Shown: positions 20,250 to 29,008, numbered from the stretch's first letter. The stretch: DNA of 55,808 nucleotides from DATGMB01 sp035293845 (GCA_035293845.1 DATGMB010000166.1:1-55808); one strand, 5' to 3'. The notes: a model not told the origin generated them from the sequence alone. Translations and numbers: made by a program.

Positions 20250-20501
20250 ATGGAAGTGAATCTCACCCCTGAGATCCAAGCCAAGCTGGACCGTTTGGCC
20301 GCCGAAGCGGGACGCCCCAGAGACGAGTTGATCGAAGATGCCGTCAATGGCCTTTTCGACGAACTCGCCTTTGCGCGAGAACTCCTCGACCGCCGCTACG
20401 ATGAGATGGCCAGCGGAGAAGTGCAGGGAATCGACGGCGAGGAGGCTTTTCGGCTCCTGATGGAGAAGACCGAAGCTTTGCGCCGCCGGCGCCCCGCATG
20501 A
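20250..20501 (+). CDS. ParD/RelB-like antitoxin
   Basis: 83 residues. The N-terminus EVNLTPEIQAKLDRLA followed by GRPRDELIEDAVNGLFDE resembles a ribbon-helix-helix DNA-binding domain. The charged C-terminus would wrap the toxin. Its stop overlaps the toxin start as ATGA, the classical antitoxin-first arrangement. An AGGAG lies 8-9 nt upstream. Confidence 0.85.
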   Translation: MEVNLTPEIQAKLDRLAAEAGRPRDELIEDAVNGLFDELAFARELLDRRYDEMASGEVQGIDGEEAFRLLMEKTEALRRRRPA

Positions 20502-20809
20502 GTGCCTACATCCTTCATCCGCAGGCATTCCGGGACATCGACGAAATTCGCGCTTACATTGCCGAGGACAGCCCGGACGCAGCGGACCGCCTTGTAACCG
20601 AAATCTTCCGCACAATACGCCGGGTTATGGAGTTCCCCGACCAGGGGTATCGCCGGCCGAATCTCAGCTCGCGTCCGTTGCGATTCGCCACGGTTCGGGA
20701 ATACGTAATTGCCTACGTGCCCGACACGAGCCCAATGCGAGTGCTGGCAGTCTTTCACGGCAGACGTAGCCCCCGCGTGATGGCCGCCATTCTCCGCGGC
20801 CGCGAATAA
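20498..20809 (+). CDS. ParE/RelE-superfamily toxin
   Basis: 103 residues with ParE features: AYILHPQAFRDIDEIRAYIA, MEFPDQGYRRPNL, REYVIAYVP and the terminal VLAVFHGRRSP. ParE members poison gyrase and RelE members cleave mRNA; the sequence fits ParE better. It ends 24 bp before the convergent NHL-repeat gene. Confidence 0.87.
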   Translation: MSAYILHPQAFRDIDEIRAYIAEDSPDAADRLVTEIFRTIRRVMEFPDQGYRRPNLSSRPLRFATVREYVIAYVPDTSPMRVLAVFHGRRSPRVMAAILRGRE

Positions 20810-20832
20810 ACCGCGGAGTGTCGCCGCCAGAA

Positions 20833-22719
20833 TCACCCGATCGCAACGTACAGCGTCTGCGTGCCGGGCGTGCCTCCTAGGGTGAACGTCAGTGGCACCT
20901 TATCGCCCGCGGGCACCTGCGGCACCACCACGTTGAACTGGTAGAGCCCGACGTCGCCCTGCACCAATCCCTGATAGGTCACCTGCGCGGGCTGTCCGCC
21001 GATCGAGACCTGGAGAGGCGTGGCCAGCGTGCTCGACTGCGACACGATCTGCCCGTCCTGCGCGGCCGGGCTCACCGGTCCGAAGCCGATGCCGTACAGC
21101 ACGATGGTCTGCCCGGGTTTCGCCCGCTCGGAGGTAATTCCGGGGATGGCGCCCGGCGGCAGGATGAACGTGGTCAGGTCCGTCGCCAGCGCCACCACGT
21201 ACGGGGTGCCGGAAATATTGAACGAGGTGGGCGCCAGCAGGCCCGGCTCGGTCGCGTTCACCGTGATATTGAAGGCGGCGGTCTGGCCGGCCGGATTCTT
21301 CACGACCACCGGCTGCTGCCCCGTTCCGACTCCCATAGGAACGAGGGCGCTGATCTGCGTGCCACTGATGTAGTACACGTACGCGGGCTGGCCGCCGATT
21401 GTGACGCTGACGTTATCGAGCGCGGTGGGCGCCTTCGTTCCCTGGAAGTCCGCGGTGGTCCAGGTGCGGCGGTTGAACGCCAGGTTCGTGCCGTAAATTT
21501 CGATCCAGGAGCCGGGCGCCGCCGCGTGGAATCCGCCGTAGCCGCTCGCGCTGATGATGTGGTCGATCGACGGCGCGGTGGGCGTCAACACCCGGATCAC
21601 GTTATTGGACGAATCCGCGATGTAGAGATTGCCGTTCGCGGGATCGAGCGCGATGCCGGTGGGATAGTTCAGCTTGGCGGAGGTGGCGGCGCCGCCATCG
21701 CCGGAATATCCGTAGCCGGTGCTGCCGGCGACGGTCGTGATATTCCCGCTGGCGTCCACGAGGCGGATGCGCTGATTGCCGTAGTCGGAGATGTACAGAT
21801 CGCCGGCGGCGTCGACCGCGACATCCCACGGGCGGTTCAGTTGCGCGTTTACCGCCGGCCCGCCATCGCCGCTGAATCCCGCGATGCCGGTCCCGGCCAC
21901 CGTAGTGATGATGCCGTTCGGCGTTACCTTGCGGACGCGGTTGTCCTGGCTATCGGCGATGTACACATTCCCTGCGGCATCCACGGCCACGCCCGACGGG
22001 TAGTAGAGGGTAGCGGCGATCGCCGGTCCGCCGTCGCCGCCGTAGCTGGTCCACGGCGAACTGCCCGGCGTGATCTGCCACTGGTTCGCGCCGGCGAGGG
22101 TATGGATATTGCCTTTCGAATCCACGTAGCGGACCCGGTCGTTGTGGCTGTCGCCGATGTAGACGTTGCCCGCCGCATCGTAAGCGAGCCCGACCGGCTG
22201 ATCGAGAGAAGCGCTGGTGGCCGGCCCGCCGTCCTGGTTCGCGAAATAGCCGTAACTTCCGTTCACGCCGGCAAAGGTCGAAATATTGCCGCTCTTGCCG
22301 TCCACACGGCGCACCACGTCGTTGGCCAGATCGGCGATATAAAGATTGCCGGACCCGTCCACCCGCACGCCGTACGGGATGTTCAGGTTTGCGTTTACCG
22401 CGGACCCGCCGTCGCCGCCGTACCCGGGCGTGCCGTTACCCGCCACGGTTCCGATCTTGCCGCCGGAAATCTTACGGACTTTATGATTGCCACTGTCGGC
22501 GATGTACAGATTGCCCGAGGCGTCGAGCGCGACAGCGACCGGTTGGTTGAGCAGCGCATTGGTTGGCGTCTGCCCGTCGCCGGTCGAACCCGCCGTGCCC
22601 GCGGTACTTCCCGCGTAGGTGCTGATATTGAATGAACTGGCCTGCGCGCGGCCCGGCACGGGCTGCAACAGAATCCAGCCGGCCAAGAGCCCTGCCGAGA
22701 CAAGCTTGCGAGACGACAT
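20833..22719 (-). CDS. Secreted NHL-repeat protein with TIGR03437-like C-terminus
   Basis: About 628 residues. A signal peptide (VSAGLLAGWILLQP, ending GRAQA) precedes at least six NHL blades with the recurring GNLYIADSGNHKVRK-type motif (DAAGNVYIADSQDNRVRKV, DAAGDLYISDYGNQRIRLV), forming a predicted six-bladed propeller. The last 230 residues form an IPT/TIGR03437-like module (PGSWIEIYGTNLA, LYGIGFGPVSPA). It probably binds ligands outside the cell. The ATG at 22719 has GGAGG directly upstream; an ATG at 22749 lacks one. Confidence 0.88.
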   Translation of the reverse strand: MSSRKLVSAGLLAGWILLQPVPGRAQASSFNISTYAGSTAGTAGSTGDGQTPTNALLNQPVAVALDASGNLYIADSGNHKVRKISGGKIGTVAGNGTPGYGGDGGSAVNANLNIPYGVRVDGSGNLYIADLANDVVRRVDGKSGNISTFAGVNGSYGYFANQDGGPATSASLDQPVGLAYDAAGNVYIGDSHNDRVRYVDSKGNIHTLAGANQWQITPGSSPWTSYGGDGGPAIAATLYYPSGVAVDAAGNVYIADSQDNRVRKVTPNGIITTVAGTGIAGFSGDGGPAVNAQLNRPWDVAVDAAGDLYISDYGNQRIRLVDASGNITTVAGSTGYGYSGDGGAATSAKLNYPTGIALDPANGNLYIADSSNNVIRVLTPTAPSIDHIISASGYGGFHAAAPGSWIEIYGTNLAFNRRTWTTADFQGTKAPTALDNVSVTIGGQPAYVYYISGTQISALVPMGVGTGQQPVVVKNPAGQTAAFNITVNATEPGLLAPTSFNISGTPYVVALATDLTTFILPPGAIPGITSERAKPGQTIVLYGIGFGPVSPAAQDGQIVSQSSTLATPLQVSIGGQPAQVTYQGLVQGDVGLYQFNVVVPQVPAGDKVPLTFTLGGTPGTQTLYVAIG

Positions 22720-23080
22720 AAACCTCCCATGAGTGGACCGCGACCGCACCTCTCCTCACGCGACGCCCGCAGGACGTGCGACGAGCGATCCCGAAGCAAA
22801 TTAGTACAGCTTAGAACGCGGCCGGAAGCCGTCAGGTTACAACAGAATCCGGCGCCCCGTCAGGGCCGGCATAGCACTTCACGTCCCCGGAAAATTTAAT
22901 TTCCATTTATTTTGTGTGGCTTAGCGATCCGAGCCCCGGATTTGGACGTGTGCGCGCGGTAAGGTTTGTCTGTCGAGCAGGGAATCCGGCCTCTCATTTG
23001 ACCTGAGCAGACCTGAAATCCTCCCACGAAACCCACCCGCTCTCCGGAGCGATACTCACCAACCCGGGTTCCCTGCCAAT
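22720..23080. other. Intergenic region, no gene recognised
   Basis: The 361 bp between the NHL gene and glucarate dehydratase hold an AT-rich patch at about 22890-22915 inside GC-rich DNA. This may be the promoter area of the NHL gene on the minus strand, but I found no convincing -35/-10 pair. No RNA gene or clear repeat is visible. Confidence 0.5.
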
Positions 23081-24385
23081 TTACCACCGCGGCAGCACGC
23101 GCCTCCACGACGGGTCCACGTGCCGGCGCATTTCGGCTTCGTCGTCGCGCTTGCGGTAGGGGATCTTCTCGTAGCGCTCGCGGCCGCGCGCCAGTTGATC
23201 GTAGTCCAAATCCACACCGAGGCCCGGCCGGTCCGGAATCTGAACGCAGCCGTCCACGATCGGAATCCGCCCGCCTGCCACGACTTCGTCGCACTCCGTT
23301 TGCCACGGATAATGGGTATCGCAGGCATAAGTGAGGTTGGGGCAGGCCGCGGCTACATGAGTCATCGCCATCAGGCTGACGCCCAGGTGGCTGTTGGAGT
23401 GCATCGAAAGCCCCATTCCGAGGACGCCCGTGAGGTGCGAAAGCTGCTGCACGTTCCGCATGCCGCCCCAATAGTGCGGGTCGGAAAGCACGATCTGCAC
23501 CGCGTCCAGATTCCACGCGCACGGCACATCCACGAAGCGGGTCACCGCGACATTGCTCGCGAGCGGCGTGCGGTTGCCTTCGGCCGCCAGAGTCCGCCGC
23601 ACTTCGGCCATGCCCTCCAGCGTGGCGCACGGGTCTTCCAGATATCCGCCATCCGCCAGTTCCTCCCGCAGTGCCCGGCCCACCTGAACCGAAGTGTTCA
23701 CGCTCCATGCGCAGTTCGGATCGATGCGCAGGGGATATCCCGTGCCGAATTCCCGGCGCAGTGCCCGTATGCTGGCGATCTCGATCTCCGGGTCGAGCAC
23801 GCCGCCCTTGAGCTTGATCTCGTGAAATCCATATCGCGCGATCATCTGCCGGCATTCGCGGACGCACGCGGCCGGGTCCAGCACCTCGCCGTATTCATCC
23901 TCGCGCGCGTCCGCGCCGACACCGCCGCCGCCCGCGTGCTTATAGAACAGATACGCGGAAAAACTCACACGGTCGCGCACGCGTCCGCCGATCACGTCAC
24001 AGACGGGCTTCCCCACGGCTTTGCCGATCAGGTCGAGGCAGGCGATTTCGATGGCGGCGTAGGTGCGCGCGTGCCGGTCGAGCGGATTTTCCCCTGGCAC
24101 CAGGTAAGTCTGGGAGGCGTCGGCGCCTTCGGCCGCTTCGGTCTGGAGATCGCGCCACAGACCCGCGAGCTGGAATGGGTCCATGCCTTCCACGCGGCCG
24201 CGCACCGATTCGAGCGCCGCGAGCGGTCCGTCTCCGCCATAGGTCTCGGCGATACCGGTGAGGCCGGAGTCGGTCTCGAGCTCCACAATCGTGCGGAGCG
24301 CGAAGGGCGCGTGCAGGCCGTAGGAGCTGCGCAGGGGAGGGTCGGCAATGGCGATGGGGTGGAGCTTCAGTTTCGTAATTCGCAT
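23081..24385 (-). CDS. gudD: Glucarate dehydratase, enolase superfamily
   Basis: 434 residues, close to E. coli GudD. It shows SAYLFYKH, the catalytic KxK motif in EIKLKGG, metal ligands in RIDPNCAW, LEDPC and ASNVAVTRF, and the catalytic histidine in MHSNSHLG, followed by NLTYACDTHYPWQ. It dehydrates D-glucarate to 5-dehydro-4-deoxyglucarate in sugar-acid catabolism. No transporter or aldolase partner is adjacent. The ATG at 24385 starts the capping domain (MRITKLKLHPI). Confidence 0.92.
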   Translation of the reverse strand: MRITKLKLHPIAIADPPLRSSYGLHAPFALRTIVELETDSGLTGIAETYGGDGPLAALESVRGRVEGMDPFQLAGLWRDLQTEAAEGADASQTYLVPGENPLDRHARTYAAIEIACLDLIGKAVGKPVCDVIGGRVRDRVSFSAYLFYKHAGGGGVGADAREDEYGEVLDPAACVRECRQMIARYGFHEIKLKGGVLDPEIEIASIRALRREFGTGYPLRIDPNCAWSVNTSVQVGRALREELADGGYLEDPCATLEGMAEVRRTLAAEGNRTPLASNVAVTRFVDVPCAWNLDAVQIVLSDPHYWGGMRNVQQLSHLTGVLGMGLSMHSNSHLGVSLMAMTHVAAACPNLTYACDTHYPWQTECDEVVAGGRIPIVDGCVQIPDRPGLGVDLDYDQLARGRERYEKIPYRKRDDEAEMRRHVDPSWRRVLPRW

Positions 24386-24430
24386 GGCATCAGAATTGCA
24401 CCACAAACGGCAGGGGAGGGAGTTAAGACT

Positions 24431-24553
24431 ATGGAAGCCTTCGTGATAGCAGGAGCACTGATCGGCAGTTTCGCAACTGCATTTTTCATTCAGAAGGCCG
24501 CACTCGAAGGCTTATTTCGCGTCATCGGTCCGGAGCGACGCGGACGCCAATAG
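24431..24553 (+). CDS. Small single-pass membrane protein, 40 residues
   Basis: The frame encodes one hydrophobic helix (AFVIAGALIGSFATAFFIQ) and a basic tail ending GPERRGRQ. GGGAG lies about 8 nt before the ATG, a better ribosome-binding site than most genes here have. It precedes the ATP-synthase genes by about 110 bp on the same strand. I do not recognise a family; the spacing and site argue that it is translated. Confidence 0.55.
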   Translation: MEAFVIAGALIGSFATAFFIQKAALEGLFRVIGPERRGRQ

Positions 24554-24660
24554 TCCACCCGCTGGCCCGGAACTCCCATTCAGCATAGCAGGGCGGCCCG
24601 GCACGGCGGTGGCCGGGCCCCCTGCCGGAGGGGGCAACGCGAAACCGCTAAACTGATTCT

Positions 24661-24879
24661 GTGGCCTCCAAGAAGCCTTGGCCGGTTCTGGTCGGCGAGT
24701 ACACCTCGCTCGCATTTCTATTGCCGCTGACCGCTTTGGTGGGCTACGGCTTGGGCCGTCTGCTGGACCATACCTTTCACACGCGCTGGATTCAATACCT
24801 CGGTCTCTTTTTTGGCATCGTGGCCGGCTTCGTTCAATTGATCCGGCAGCTCCTGCGGGATACGCGCGATGGCGAGTGA
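24661..24879 (+). CDS. AtpZ/AtpI-family protein of the ATP synthase operon
   Basis: 72 residues, GTG start, two membrane helices (FLLPLTALVGYGLGRLLD and IQYLGLFFGIVAGFVQLI), the standard AtpZ layout. The family assists assembly of the Fo sector or supplies magnesium. A TAAACT box ends 6 nt before the GTG. It overlaps the next gene by 11 bp. Confidence 0.85.
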   Translation: MASKKPWPVLVGEYTSLAFLLPLTALVGYGLGRLLDHTFHTRWIQYLGLFFGIVAGFVQLIRQLLRDTRDGE

Positions 24880-25252
24880 CGAACAGTTCCTCGCTGGCGC
24901 GGCCGGGCGCATCGGCAAAACCATTCTGATTCTGGCCGCCGCGGGCGTGCTTGCGGCTGCGGCGTGGGGCGGCTGGCGATGGGCCGCCGGCTTCGCGCTC
25001 GGGGCGTTCGGCTCCTGGTTCAATTTCTGGTGGGTCAAGCGGATCGTGAATGCGTTGGGCCCCGGCGGCCGTCCGCGGACCGCAACCGCCGTGTTCGCGG
25101 GGCTGCGGTACCTACTGCTCGGTGGTGCCGCCTATGTTATACTGCGGTATTCTCCGATCAGCCTGGGCGCGGTCCTCGCCGGACTGTTCGTAGCCACGGG
25201 CGCGGTGATCGCCGAAATCCTTTTCGAACTCCTGTATGCACGAAGCACCTGA
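24869..25252 (+). CDS. ATP synthase subunit I-like membrane protein
   Basis: 127 residues with four hydrophobic segments, including TILILAAAGVLAAAAW, FALGAFGSWFNFWWVKRIV and LRYLLLGGAAYVI. This matches the AtpI-type protein often placed before subunit a, thought to assist c-ring assembly. It overlaps both neighbours (11 and 17 bp), consistent with coupled translation. Confidence 0.75.
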   Translation: MASDEQFLAGAAGRIGKTILILAAAGVLAAAAWGGWRWAAGFALGAFGSWFNFWWVKRIVNALGPGGRPRTATAVFAGLRYLLLGGAAYVILRYSPISLGAVLAGLFVATGAVIAEILFELLYARST

Positions 25253-25970
25253 ACTCTGGATCACCCAGATCTTCAACAACTATCTGGCCGGACCGGGCAA
25301 TGCCGCTCTGAAGCTGGTTGGCATGCAGCCTGAAGCGCGGCCGTGGGCGAACTATGTGGCCGTCGAGCTCCTGGTCGCGGCGATCATCGTGGTGCTGTTC
25401 GCTGTGCTCAAGCCGCGCCTGTCTGCCGATAAGCCCGGGCGCTTGCAGCATACTTTCGAGCTCGTTTACGATTTTCTGCAGGGCCAGTCTCACGAGCAAC
25501 TGGGCGCGCATGGCAATCATTACATTGCATTTTTCGGCACCCTGTTCATTTTTATCCTGTTCATGAATCTGATCGGGATCATACCGGCCTTCGAATCGCC
25601 GACGATGTTCCCGGCGGTTCCGCTGGGGTGCGCCGCCGCGACCTTCCTTTACTACCACTACATGGGGATCCGGGAAAACGGCCCGATCAACTACGCGAAG
25701 CATTTCATGGGACCCATGCCGTTCCTGGCCCCGCTGATGATCCTGATCGAGATCATCAGCCACCTCGCCCGCCCGCTTTCGCTGACCATCCGTCTCTACG
25801 CCAATATGTTCGCCGGCGAGCAGGTGACCATGATCTTCCTCAGCCTCACTTATTTCCTCATTCCCGTGGTCTTTATGGGCCTGCATATTTTCGTTTCCCT
25901 GTTGCAGGCGTATATCTTCATGCTCCTCACGATGATGTACGTGGCGGGAGCCGTGGCCCACGAGCACTAA
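25236..25970 (+). CDS. atpB: ATP synthase Fo subunit a
   Basis: 244 residues with six membrane segments. The essential stator arginine lies in LSLTIRLYANMFAGE, and FFGTLFIFILFMNLIGIIP is typical. It forms the ion half-channels facing the c-ring. The start overlaps the preceding gene. The next gene, 98 bp on, encodes subunit c. Confidence 0.95.
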   Translation: MHEAPELWITQIFNNYLAGPGNAALKLVGMQPEARPWANYVAVELLVAAIIVVLFAVLKPRLSADKPGRLQHTFELVYDFLQGQSHEQLGAHGNHYIAFFGTLFIFILFMNLIGIIPAFESPTMFPAVPLGCAAATFLYYHYMGIRENGPINYAKHFMGPMPFLAPLMILIEIISHLARPLSLTIRLYANMFAGEQVTMIFLSLTYFLIPVVFMGLHIFVSLLQAYIFMLLTMMYVAGAVAHEH

Positions 25971-26068
25971 GTTCATACCGGCTTTATGCCGCTCCTTCAG
26001 TGTGAGCCCGGCTGCAAGAGGATGACGGGAACCACCTCCTGGGAGCGATTTCTAACTAGGAGAGTAAG

Positions 26069-26374
26069 ATGACGAAGAAGATGTTGCTGCTCGTGGTCCT
26101 GCTGCTGCTCGCCTCGACCGCGATGTTCGCTCAAACGCCCGGCAATCCAACCCCCGGTGGGCACTGGGTGCCGATCAGCGCCGGATTCTCGATGGCGATC
26201 GCCTCCGGCTTGTGCGGCCTCGCGCAGGCGAAAGCGGTCGCCGCTTCGGCGGAGGGCATGGCCCGGAACCCCGGCGCAGCCGCCGCGATCCGCTTTGCCC
26301 TGCTGCTCGGTCTGATCCTGATCGAATCCCTGGCCCTCTACACGTTCGCGATTATCTTCGTGAAGGTGAGCTGA
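26069..26374 (+). CDS. atpE: ATP synthase Fo subunit c with signal-like N-terminus
   Basis: 101 residues. A cleavable-looking leader (LLLLASTAMFAQ) precedes the two-helix hairpin with ARNPGA loop and the ion-binding glutamate E86 in LILIESLALY. Q53, S87 and Y91 stand where sodium ligands occur in Na+-coupled rings. AGGAG lies 10 nt upstream. No genes for subunit b, delta or F1 follow; the operon ends here, so the rest of the enzyme is encoded elsewhere. Confidence 0.95.
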   Translation: MTKKMLLLVVLLLLASTAMFAQTPGNPTPGGHWVPISAGFSMAIASGLCGLAQAKAVAASAEGMARNPGAAAAIRFALLLGLILIESLALYTFAIIFVKVS

Positions 26375-26390
26375 CATCCTGCCCGCAAAA

Positions 26391-26410
26391 GGGGGCGGCG
26401 CGCCGCCCCC
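26391..26410. terminator. GC hairpin after atpE, possible terminator
   Basis: A perfect 20-bp palindrome (half-site GGGGGCGGCG) begins 17 bp after the atpE stop. No T-run follows, so termination efficiency is uncertain; it may instead protect the 3' end of the mRNA. Confidence 0.45.
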
Positions 26411-26532
26411 GCGTGCGAATCGGCCCCTTCAGTACGGTACGTCCTTCCTAACCATTACCCCCGGTATGGTCCGAGAGTACTTGTGCTATTGACCACATTT
26501 CGTCCGGCCGATAGCATTAGTTAACGATCTAC

Positions 26533-26865
26533 ATGGAACAGCGACGAAACCGGCGTTTTCAGCTCCACCTGCCGCTCGCTATCACACGCGCCGGAACCGA
26601 ACGAGTGTCACTCTCGGGGTTCACCAAGAACATCAGCTCCACGGGAGTTCTGTTCACCTCCTCCACCGCCGCCGATCTCGGCGGGCCGATCGAATACGTC
26701 ATCACGCTCCACGAAGCCGGACCGCTGCCGGTCGGGCTGCGGTGTGTCGGCAAGGTGGTCCGTTCGGAACGGATGCTGGCGAACGGCGAAGCGCACCGGA
26801 CGTTTGAAATCGCCGCCACGCTCGAGCGCTATGAGTTCGTTCGCGATCGCGAACTGGCGCGGTGA
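26533..26865 (+). CDS. PilZ-domain protein, putative c-di-GMP binder
   Basis: 110 residues making up a single PilZ domain: the RRNRRF arginine box at the N-terminus, then NISSTGV in place of the D/NxSxxG motif. These bind the guanine bases and phosphates of cyclic di-GMP. It has no partner domain, so it would act by protein contact. The stop overlaps a short GTG-started frame (26862-27047) as GTGA. Confidence 0.85.
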   Translation: MEQRRNRRFQLHLPLAITRAGTERVSLSGFTKNISSTGVLFTSSTAADLGGPIEYVITLHEAGPLPVGLRCVGKVVRSERMLANGEAHRTFEIAATLERYEFVRDRELAR

Positions 26866-27047
26866 ACCGGGTGGGAGAACCGAAGCATGGGGACTGGAGG
26901 GCATGTGGAGGCACGCCCTCCGTCCGAGGCGAGAAGGAGTGGCTATGGCGGGAAAGCTCGCAAGAGCTGGTTGCCGACGACCTCCTCCGACGATCGCCGG
27001 CCACCAACCCGATCATGCAGCGGCTCGCGCCGCATTTCAATGGCTGA
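26862..27047 (+). CDS. Possible small coupled ORF, 61 residues
   Basis: This frame begins with a GTG overlapping the PilZ stop (GTGA) and has fairly GC-rich third positions. It contains GEKEWLWRESSQELVADDLL and ends PHFNG. No family recognised; it may be chance. The remainder of 27048-27123 shows nothing. Confidence 0.22.
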   Translation: MNRVGEPKHGDWRACGGTPSVRGEKEWLWRESSQELVADDLLRRSPATNPIMQRLAPHFNG

Positions 27048-27123
27048 ACAGTACGCAGTGAGACCTTTGTTCCAGGCCGTGTGAAGCTGAGGACAATCGA
27101 GGCGCCATGAGGGCGCAGCCGGG

Positions 27124-28989
27124 CTAACGCCGGATCGTATAGGTCTTGCGAATATTCGAGGAGTTGTACAGATCGAGCCACTCCCTGGCCCGCGCCCCGT
27201 CCCCGATCCGGGAAAACACGTCCGCCATGCCGTGCGAACAGGCGGGTGAGCCGTGCCCTACCAGGTAGGCGCACTGTTTCTCCATCGCGCCGAGCGCATC
27301 GAGCGAGTTCAGCACGGGAACGTCCGCGGGCGGGTGCTTCATGTAGATCACATCGTGGATGTCGTGGTAGACCAGCTTCCATTCCTTCTGCGACGGATCG
27401 GCCAGCGCCGCGGGGAGGTAATACGCGGTCCCGGTGACCTGCTCGAAGCTGTCCATGATGATGATATCGATCCCGTACTCCCGCAGCAGTTCCTCGCCGC
27501 TCTTGCCATTTACGGCGTCGGCGTTCATGCCGATGCGCTGTCCGTCCTGAAACACCTTCTCGTTCAGAGCGCGGCCGTCGACGTACACCTGCATGGCGGG
27601 CCAGAGCCGCCAGAGCAGATATCCGCCCTGCGCATAAGTATTGAACATGCGCCCCTTGATGTGGTGCTGGAGCAGGAAATCCGCGGCGTCCTTGGGCACG
27701 TTCCAGTCCGCCGCCTCCAACTTCACTGCGCCGCCTATGGCCAGCAGGGCCGCGGCTGCGGCCAGCAGAGCCGCCAGGCTGCCGTGCGCCACGGCCGGCC
27801 AGCGTCCGTGCCAGAACAGAACGGCGATCCCGAGCAGCCCGAACGCCACCCAGGCGGGCATGGAGGCCAAGGCGGCGCCGGTTCCCGCCACGGCCAGCAG
27901 CGCGAGCATGAGCCAGCCGCGCCAGTCCGCCTTCTGGCGCGATTCCGGCAGGTAGGTGGCGAGGATGTACGAGCCCACCAGCACCGTCAGGATGATATTC
28001 CGGAACGCCAGCAGCCCGGCCGCGCCGAACGCGGCCATCAGCAGCGCATCCGCGATGCGCACCCGCCGCCAGTTGAGCAGCAGGATCAGCGCGCCGCCGT
28101 AGAGCATCACGGTGAAGGGCGAGACCTCCCAGTATTTCGGATACTGCCACTCCCAGATCTGCGATTGCATCGAGCTCTGGCGGTAGTAGCGCATGACCTC
28201 GAGCACGCGGAAGTAATTCGGATTGAGTCCGGAAATCAGGACCGCCGCAATGCTCCAGCCCCACAGGGCCCGTTCGTCAGGCTGCGGCCGGCCGCGCAGC
28301 CGCAGCCAGAGCGCCTCCGCGCAATACGCGCCCGTGGCCACCCACCCGAGGAAGAAGCCGGCGTGGCAATTGGCCCAGACCAGCATCATGGCGGGCAGGA
28401 GCCATAGCGGCCGGCGCGCGTCCAGGATGACGAGGGTGAGCGCCAGGAAGACAAAGGTGAGGTATTGAGGCCGGTCCGCCGCGAAATTGTGCGCCACGGT
28501 CATGACCGCAAGCGCGACCGCCACCGCGGCGCCCAGCCGCCGCGTCCGCCGCCAGGCGATCCACCCGGCCAGCCCGCAGAATCCGGCGATCCACACGGCG
28601 CGGATCACGACCATCCCCGGGAAACCGGCCAGTGCGTAAACGGCGTAGAGAAACACCTGCGCGCCCCATTCATGCGTCAGGTTGAAATAGCGGGTGATCT
28701 CTTCGCCCTGGTAAGCGGGCTTCCACAGGTACGTGGTGTAGGCGAACGGGTCCGGAACCGGCAGCTTATGGTTCTGCACGATGTACTGCCCGGTTTTCAG
28801 GTGCCACCAGGTGTCCGAATCCCCGACCGGTCCCGCGCAGAAGGCGAGGAGCAGGGCGGCCGTGCACGCAACCAGCGCCCAGCGCAGCCAGCGGGGAGTC
28901 TGCCGGGGGAGGGCCGCGGCCGGCGGAGGAGGCGGCGCCGGCGCCTTTTGAGCAGCCGCGGCTACACGCGTTCGGGAAGCGCGGGACAT
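27124..28989 (-). CDS. Multispanning membrane protein, GT-C-like
   Basis: 621 residues. A proline/alanine-rich N-terminus (PAPPPPPAAALP) precedes about 12 membrane helices. An acidic luminal motif (DSDTWWHLKTGQYI) after the first helix and the soluble C-terminal domain (MFNTYAQGGYLLWRLWPAM, VYVDGRALNEKV) resemble GT-C glycosyltransferase-like proteins of Acidobacteriota. It may transfer a lipid-linked sugar, but no donor can be named. It lies 20 bp after the PfkB kinase gene, likely one operon. Confidence 0.7.
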   Translation of the reverse strand: MSRASRTRVAAAAQKAPAPPPPPAAALPRQTPRWLRWALVACTAALLLAFCAGPVGDSDTWWHLKTGQYIVQNHKLPVPDPFAYTTYLWKPAYQGEEITRYFNLTHEWGAQVFLYAVYALAGFPGMVVIRAVWIAGFCGLAGWIAWRRTRRLGAAVAVALAVMTVAHNFAADRPQYLTFVFLALTLVILDARRPLWLLPAMMLVWANCHAGFFLGWVATGAYCAEALWLRLRGRPQPDERALWGWSIAAVLISGLNPNYFRVLEVMRYYRQSSMQSQIWEWQYPKYWEVSPFTVMLYGGALILLLNWRRVRIADALLMAAFGAAGLLAFRNIILTVLVGSYILATYLPESRQKADWRGWLMLALLAVAGTGAALASMPAWVAFGLLGIAVLFWHGRWPAVAHGSLAALLAAAAALLAIGGAVKLEAADWNVPKDAADFLLQHHIKGRMFNTYAQGGYLLWRLWPAMQVYVDGRALNEKVFQDGQRIGMNADAVNGKSGEELLREYGIDIIIMDSFEQVTGTAYYLPAALADPSQKEWKLVYHDIHDVIYMKHPPADVPVLNSLDALGAMEKQCAYLVGHGSPACSHGMADVFSRIGDGARAREWLDLYNSSNIRKTYTIRR

Positions 28990-29008
28990 GGCGAAGCGAA
29001 GCCCGATT

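Noticed and set aside
22896..23867. 323-codon minus-strand frame overlapping gudD in another frame
   Set aside because: Same strand but out of frame with gudD, Arg/Gly-rich, no family; the gudD frame has all active-site motifs.
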